Positions 58,255 through 64,000 of a DNA stretch of 64,000 nucleotides are shown piece after piece. The translations under genes were made by a program, and so were the position numbers. The notes below the pieces were generated by a model. The model did no database searches. It was not told the origin of the DNA and saw nothing but the letters and a program-made list of their open reading frames with translations. The DNA comes from Glandiceps talaboti (lineage: Eukaryota; Hemichordata; Enteropneusta; Spengelidae): positions 9,200,864-9,264,863 of the forward strand of contig NC_135550.1 in assembly GCF_964340395.1 (NCBI RefSeq). The letters are read 5' to 3'. The stretch's first letter is position 1. Each line of letters opens with the position of its first letter.

Positions 58255-60366
58255 ATATCTGCATATATATGTAATTACAAGTAATCATGCAGTGGGTAGA
58301 TTTGTAATGATATTGAAATTAGTATTTTCATAATCAAACAGACACAAAAGTACAATATAATAATCTCACATAGTTTATCCTGGTAGAATAATTGCTAGGC
58401 TAAGTGCTGAGACACATCCTTAAAATTGATGTTACATTTACATTTACTAACAGTTCTAGGAATAACATATTGCATAAAGCTATCATTAAAATAAATAGAC
58501 TTCAATGACTGTTGCCGTATTACTTTTCCCAAACATATGCACAGAACTATAAATTAAAAAATCTCATACAATTAACTATACTATTCAGAGTGAAAAGCCA
58601 GACTGACGCTATTCCTAATAATGACATTCGGGAACTATATAATATATTTTACGATGTGGGTTCTCACATTGCAGTGTCTGACCAAATTTTGTTTTAATTG
58701 AAGGGAGCTGTGGCATTCAAATGAATCACACCACAGTACATCTACAATAGCTATACTGCGATCAAACTAAAAATGGCATCATCACTTTTACTATATTTTT
58801 ACGACCTTCGAAATTAATGTTTATTATCACCATGTGTTATAAATTGGTGCCATAGGAATAATTCAGTTCTTACAACAAATACATCAGTTATTTACACAAT
58901 CCTCATTTTTTTGCCCAATGTTATTAATGAGTGCAGTGAAACGATATATACTCCTTTTCTTCTGGAATTTTAAAATCAAAGGGCCATTTTTCAGATTTGG
59001 TGGCTTTAGTTGCGGATGAAAACTCAATTACATGGTGCTACTCATGGATATGTTCTTTGAATCACGTTATTTGAGCTCTTCAATGTTAACAATATTTGAT
59101 GGTACTGAGTAATACTCATGCCTCACTTTATATTTACATTCCCAAAGAGCAGCACATCAATGTACAGTCAAACTGGAATGTGAAGCACCAACGTCATCCT
59201 TCCCCCTACCCGGCACCCCACCTCTGCCCCACCCCCTCTGCTCCCCTAGAAGGGGGAGCAGGTGGGGTGAGGATGAATACAATATATATTGTACTACATA
59301 TATCCCAATAATAGCCTTCCCTTTTCAGAAGACTTTCACCTTTGTTAATAATAAATCTGTGAGTATATAAACAGAAAACCAAAACTAAATTCATGACCAC
59401 ATTGCCATATACCGATACTAATACCCATGATAGATGTAATATTACACTTCTGTGTTCAAATTGCAGAACTGCACTGAAAACAGCCATGACCCATTTTTTT
59501 TTCAATTCCCACCACCATCATCATGCAGTTGTTACTATGCACAATGTAATTTGGAGAGGAAATAGGTCAGTGTCATTATCAAGAATGACATCTCTTTCAT
59601 CTAATCTTTGGTGTCCGTTCCCTGGAGGATGGAATCACCCGATCTCTTCATGTTTTATACAAGTGTCAATTTGTTTCCATTTTATCAGTGATGAGATACA
59701 GGTGCTATCTTGGGACACGGGGAGAGGGAAACCAAGGACCCTAAAGATAAATTGGGGATGACATTGGCAAGGACGCTGAGAACATACAGGATGAATAAAG
59801 GATGGAGCAGTGAGATGAATGTGAATGAACAGTGATTATTGGTATTAATGAAATGTGGTAATGATCCTGATAATGCGTGTTCCATCAGAATTAACAGACA
59901 TACTTTATTTACAACTAAGTCAAAAGAATGTTTTCATTGCCCCATTTACATCTGATTTCTAGCCCCCTCAGCTTTAAACCTTAGATAGGAGGGAGTTTGC
60001 AAGGTGCTTTTGATTGAAGGGAGCTGGGGCAGTGTGCCCTCTATATAAGCCAATTTGAGGCGCCACTGACGCACACAATTTCTAGTGACGCACAACTCAC
60101 AACAACAAAATTTAGCTATCATTAGAGGGCAAACTGAGCTGGAGCTGTGGCATTCAAATGAATTATACTACAGCAACACCTCTACGATAACTGTACGGTG
60201 ATCAAACTCAAATGACAAGAGGTATAAATTGTATCAATGACATTGCACTTCAGAGATGAACCTTGTTGTTGGACGAAGATTGAAATTAATTAACTTAAAA
60301 TGCTAATACCTTCAGGCTCCTATTATATTTTATATAACACCCCCCTCCCCCACTCGCATAAAACAA
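58255..60366. other. Gene-free stretch
   Basis: No exon supported. The 122-codon frame at 59393-59761 (+) contains an ATG, HHHHH and F-rich low-complexity segments and no splice context. An ~80 bp block at 58694-58775 (GAAGGGAGCTGTGGCATTCA, then AATGAATCACACCACAGTAC, then TGCGATCAAACT) is repeated at 60140-60215. C-rich sequence lies at 59205-59250. Confidence 0.45.
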
Positions 60367-60376
60367 CCCCCCCCCC

Positions 60377-60403
<27 letters not shown>
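60367..60403 (+). repeat. C-run followed by A-run (11 C, 26 A)
   Basis: Homopolymers at 60367-60377 and 60378-60403. The A-run is followed by TTAAAAAAAAG and AAGAAGAA, and could be a retrotransposed poly(A) tail, but no matching element precedes it. Confidence 0.85.
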
Positions 60404-60407
<4 letters not shown>

Positions 60408-60834
60408 AAAAAAGAAGAAGAATTTTTCATGAACCATGTATCTGACAAATTATGGAAGTATGCACCTACCCCCCACAAAAAAGGAAGAAGCTTTCATGGA
60501 CCATATAGCCGACAAAATATACATTTAACACTCTTTGTCAATATAATACTAAGCAGGACAAGGTCTGTTTGACTTTACCAGAGACTACTCTGGGGGATAA
60601 AAGTGAATTCTTTTCATCCAGGCCAGCAGGTGGATGCATTAAATGTTTTTCACTTTCTTCTTTGTATCATCACTCATTTGTCTTGTCAATAGAAACCCTG
60701 GGAATTATTGAAAATGTACAATAGATAGCATGTTGAAATAGCACATATGGAATTGTACAACACGTGTCAATATTGGTAATAAACATCTGGGGTACATATA
60801 AAATGAGCAAATTTCTTTTTTTTTTAAATATTGA
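60404..60834. other. Gene-free stretch
   Basis: No exon recognised. Two ~65 bp related segments (GAAGAA-TTTTTCATGAACCAT at 60413 and GAAGAAGCTTTCATGGACCAT at 60484) form a diverged direct repeat. Confidence 0.4.
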
Positions 60835-61005
60835 CTGCACTTTTAAGGTCCAGTTTGGATATAAGGATTCAAATCTAGGTATAAAAAAAAACAGTTGTCT
60901 GGCAGAGCTATAGAAAAAGTTGGTCCAGAACAAAAGACTAAGCGTGTGTAAAAAAAAAAATAACACTAATGCGAGAACCTGGGATTGAAAACCTGGCCTT
61001 TAAAT
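60835..61005. repeat. Dispersed repeat family G, copy 3
   Basis: TTTTAAGGTCCAGTTTGGAT, AAACAGTTGTCTGGCAGAGC, AGTTGGTCCAGAACAAAAGA and GGGATTGAAAACCTGGCCTTTAAA match the order seen at 34917-35030. Confidence 0.6.
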
Positions 61006-62624
61006 GACAGGAACGTGATTCAGGAAGGGAGCTATAAAACATAACCTACATTTGTTATGAAGTAGTTAGGGGGCCATTATAAATGAGTATGAATAAAGGA
61101 CAGAGGTTAAGTTCAGTGTTAATGGATGTTTTTCTCTAAAAGTGTGTCATTTCTAATTAATCATTCTCTTGGCACCGTTAAACCATCAACTTTTTGTCAC
61201 TAATAAATGATATACCCCTACTTGCGTAGGAGATACATCTATAAACTGTTGTTTTGCATTTCAATTTTTTTTTTTTTTTTTTTGGTTTCTGACTTGATTA
61301 CGTGCGGAATATTACTGGAGGCAATATATTATTGCTTGGGCCGAAGAGCAGCTGATTGGTCATCCATCAATATGACCTATACATGTGTCATATATAGACA
61401 GAACAGATCCATCATTTGATGATGTCAATATGTATCATAGAAGAGATTGAGGTACTGTGTACAGGTGATTGAATACATACAATAACATTATTTATCAAAT
61501 ACCCTGTATTTCATCCAATGTGATTCAATCATAGACAGTCATCCACTGTCTTATATGATTCAATGGAAACTACGCACATTGAACATTTGCAATTATTTTC
61601 CGTACCGAGGCCTGGAAAATTTTGCCCAAATATGGCAAGTGGCTCACTTGTCGATATCCCTTACATAATTAGCTCAGTAATTCAGTTTGGATTTTTGTTT
61701 TTGCAAATAAAGTAATGTTTCACTATTAATTTATGTGGTTACATGATTCAAATGACGTTTTCAAATTACTTCGTCCGGTATATGATAAAACCTTTATGGC
61801 CCAGATATGGATTTTGCAGACCTCGATAGTACGGCTTACTGGCCCAACTGACTGGTCCTTCTAAAAGTTGAGCCCTTCTGCTGTACAACTTCAGCCCACA
61901 AACCCCATATCTGAGCCATGAAGATTCTTATATTCATTCATCCAGCAACTCTGATTACGTGTTATTATCAACTCAAGGCACAGACAAATCTTGATGCCCA
62001 TAGCATGCTGAATCTCAGTTCAGTTGTCCTAATGTTGGTTTTTCTTGTCTCTTTTAACGCTATCAAGCAAACAGGAACTGATAAAGTGGAAACAGACACA
62101 TGTTGCCATGGTTTCAAGATGTTGAATTCTACATCCTTAAGTGTTGGTGTCAATCATAAAGTAGGTGATAAGGACAGTGCATTGTGAAATGTGTTTAAAA
62201 TTCCAGGAATCAGAAATGACTGATTTGTGGGATTATACACACATTTCACAATTGATCAAATTAGGCTATATTTTCTGACGATAGAAACAACTTACTGTTA
62301 CACTACACAACAAGTAATTTTCATTGTTGTGTGATGACTTTTAAAAGTTAATTTCAAATACCAACTGTAACTCATTAGTCTTCAAGATCACTATTTTTCT
62401 ATAATTTGACCAGTTTCTTCACATACACTAGTAGTAGCTCTCATCAAAAAAGGTTGGAAACAGAGGCTAAAGAAGACAATTATTCTGAGGTTCTTAATTT
62501 CATGCAAGGCGAGATACAGTCATAATTTCTGACAAAGCCTTGCACTGACACTTTTGTGTATATCGTGTGCAAATAACAGCATTTAGCAGATCTAGAAAAT
62601 TACACATTTTTTACTGTCTTGCAG
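61006..62624. other. Gene-free stretch with a T-run
   Basis: A 19-base T homopolymer lies at 61265-61283. The plus-strand frame at 61918-62187 (89 codons, from ATG, with one apolar segment VVLMLVFLVSF) has a fairly protein-like composition but no splice or polyadenylation context, so it is left uncalled. Confidence 0.4.
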
Positions 62625-62835
62625 TTTGACCATGGACTTGGGTAGATCGGCATTTAATTTAAACAGTGGATTGCCATTGCACTTATCCGACACTATTTGG
62701 ACAAAGTCAAAATCCTACCAGACTTTGTTTCCTTGGACAAATGTCTGCTGCATGAGCCCAATTATAGATTCATTTCATTTGGTTGGCATGCATTTCATGT
62801 GCAGCATTGTGCCTCTGGAACACTTTGCCACTTGA
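62625..62835 (+). CDS. Candidate terminal exon, unidentified
   Basis: Starts at a strong acceptor, ACATTTTTTACTGTCTTGCAG (62604-62624), and stays open for 70 codons to TGA at 62833-62835. The frame is LTMDLGRSAFNLNSGLPLH onward and ends IVPLEHFAT. It has mixed composition with several cysteines and tryptophans. The strong pyrimidine-AG signal is the main support; the length is not significant by itself. No upstream plus-strand exon was identified, and no family is recognised. Incoming phase would be 2 if the ATG-containing frame is used. Confidence 0.25.
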
Positions 62836-64000
62836 GTGACGTCAAACACTCACAGCTAATGTTAGGAGGGACCTAAATACACAATCTATTCAGCAGAACT
62901 GTCAAACATATCTGTGCCTCTGAACTTGACTCATATTGGATACTGGTGCTTTAGAAATGACTTGACTGACTGATGGACGGACTGACTGATTGACTGATAC
63001 ACTTAATAAATGACTTGATTGATAGATCGATTGATGACTGACTGATTGATTGATTAACTTTATAAATGATTTGACTGATTGATCGATTGATTGATTGACA
63101 AATTGATGGATCGATTAATTGATACTAAAGGCAGAAATAAGCCTGACCAAAATTCTCCTTCTGGGGCATCATAGTATAAAGGTCAGTTACAATACAAGAG
63201 CAATTACTAAGACATGCAAACGATGACACAGTGACATGAGTAGAGACAAACCTATCAATTTACTAAGAAACAGACGTCCAACCAGCCTCCAGGAACTGCA
63301 TGATATCATTAAATTGTATGTGTGCAGATCATGGTTTCCTATCTCTCGTTTCCATGAACACAACGTTTCAGAAATGACTCAAATCAGGATGGGTTGGATC
63401 ATTTTCACATCATGAGTTATGTATATCCTCTACCTGTACAAGGTCATACAGAGGACACAACTGCATCTCAAAGTACCGAACAGTTTTAATACTTCCATGA
63501 TGTAATGATACATTGTATACAAAAAAACATTATCACAGGATTTTTTTTTTGTCCACTTACAGAGTAGACCATTGAAGACAATAACAACGGACATTTTCAA
63601 CTATTTTGAAATCGGCCTAGTATTAAACTGTTTTGAATTTTAAACTTTGAGAGAGTAAAAATGAAGACAACTGTGTTTGCAACAATGGACTATTTCAACT
63701 TTTTTTCAAGTCAGTCTATTAAAAATTGTTGTTCAACATATTTTCTACTAATGTCATTTACAATGTGATTGAGTTGGCAGTAAAAATGTCGATTATATAT
63801 CACAATTTTGTACAAATGTTAAAATTTTTCCGACTACCATGAAAATTACTTCATATATCATCAAGTACATATGTATTGTGCCTTTACAATTTTTCAAGAT
63901 GTCTTAGAGAGTTTAATCCTGATTGTAAGATTTCAAATTCTTTCACACAAGATAACCAAACAAAAACAACAACATTCGAATCCAGAAAATTCATTAACCA
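62836..64000. other. Right end: simple repeats and duplications, no supported gene
   Basis: TGACTGATTGAT-type simple repeats run from about 62948 to 63122. A ~90 bp two-copy duplication lies at 63573-63735 (GAAGACAATAACAACGGACA / GAAGACAACTGTGTTTGCAA, each followed by TTTCAACTATTTTGAAAT-like sequence). A GTAAGTG donor-like site lies on the minus strand near 63558, but its phase does not fit the next known exon. Confidence 0.45.

Noticed and set aside
59393-59761. 122-codon plus-strand frame
   Set aside because: Composition is patchy (HHHHH, FFF), there are no splice borders, and the length is within chance expectation for this much AT-rich DNA.
63230-63420. Overlapping 55-59 codon frames on both strands
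   Set aside because: Both strands are equally open and neither has splice or start context.
63423-63600. Minus-strand splice-like signals (CAG-GTAGAG near 63438, ACTCT-GTAAGTG near 63558) that could be upstream exons of the coiled-coil gene
   Set aside because: None of the open frames ends in the phase 1 needed to join the exon at 51868, or the joined codon would be a stop. Polypyrimidine support is poor.

Overview
The window is AT-rich, intron-rich animal nuclear DNA with few genes and many repeats. Split coding exons with GT/AG borders, a tRNA-derived SINE, TTAA-flanked inverted-repeat elements and satellite-like arrays all indicate a metazoan. The repeat style (GACCTTGACCT-type dispersed repeats, CTGT-rich repeats, ~150 bp degenerate arrays) suggests a marine invertebrate. 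I cannot assign a phylum from sequence alone. No bacterial-type operon, CRISPR array, rRNA gene or free-standing tRNA gene was seen.

The only well supported gene is on the minus strand between about 51.9 and 42.5 kb. Three exons (51663-51868, 47707-47943 and terminal 42548-42640) have good splice sites and compatible phases. Together they give the C-terminal 177 residues of an unidentified protein: an acidic, serine-rich linker followed by a coiled coil that crosses the last intron and runs to the stop codon. The first of these exons has an incoming split codon, so the 5' part of the gene lies upstream, probably beyond the window or in exons too short to recognise.

Elsewhere there are four orphan exon candidates with weak to moderate support: 409-918 (-), 29092-29338 (-), 40717-40926 (+) and 62625-62835 (+). 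A degraded retroelement fragment at about 52.05-52.27 kb (+) resembles the GIY-YIG region of Penelope-type elements.

The rest is mainly repeats. Dispersed families: a piggyBac-like TTAA MITE (1370-1728); a second TTAA foldback family with two copies 1.1 kb apart (10126-10480, 11584-11932); an AGGCCTA-ended family (11080, 13330, 16880 partial, 57222 reversed); a family at 1971, 33622 and 57945 (reversed); a tRNA-derived SINE (5280 partial, 7288, 9075); a near-perfect 313 bp palindrome (25946-26258); and a foldback family at 28382 and 49846. Tandem arrays: ~22 bp (38.0-38.9 kb), 42 bp (55.0-55.5 kb), ~48 bp (37.06-37.3 kb), ~60 bp overlapping an exon edge (51.84-52.05 kb), ~75-100 bp (35.2-35.7 kb), ~120-135 bp (18.4-19.0 kb) and ~160 bp (31.2-32.1 kb).

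The points most worth a second look are the ~60 bp array that has copied a splice acceptor of the coiled-coil gene, the ~160 bp array with a conserved homeodomain/octamer-like core, and the paired TTAA elements. I saw no convincing evidence of a wholly new biological system.
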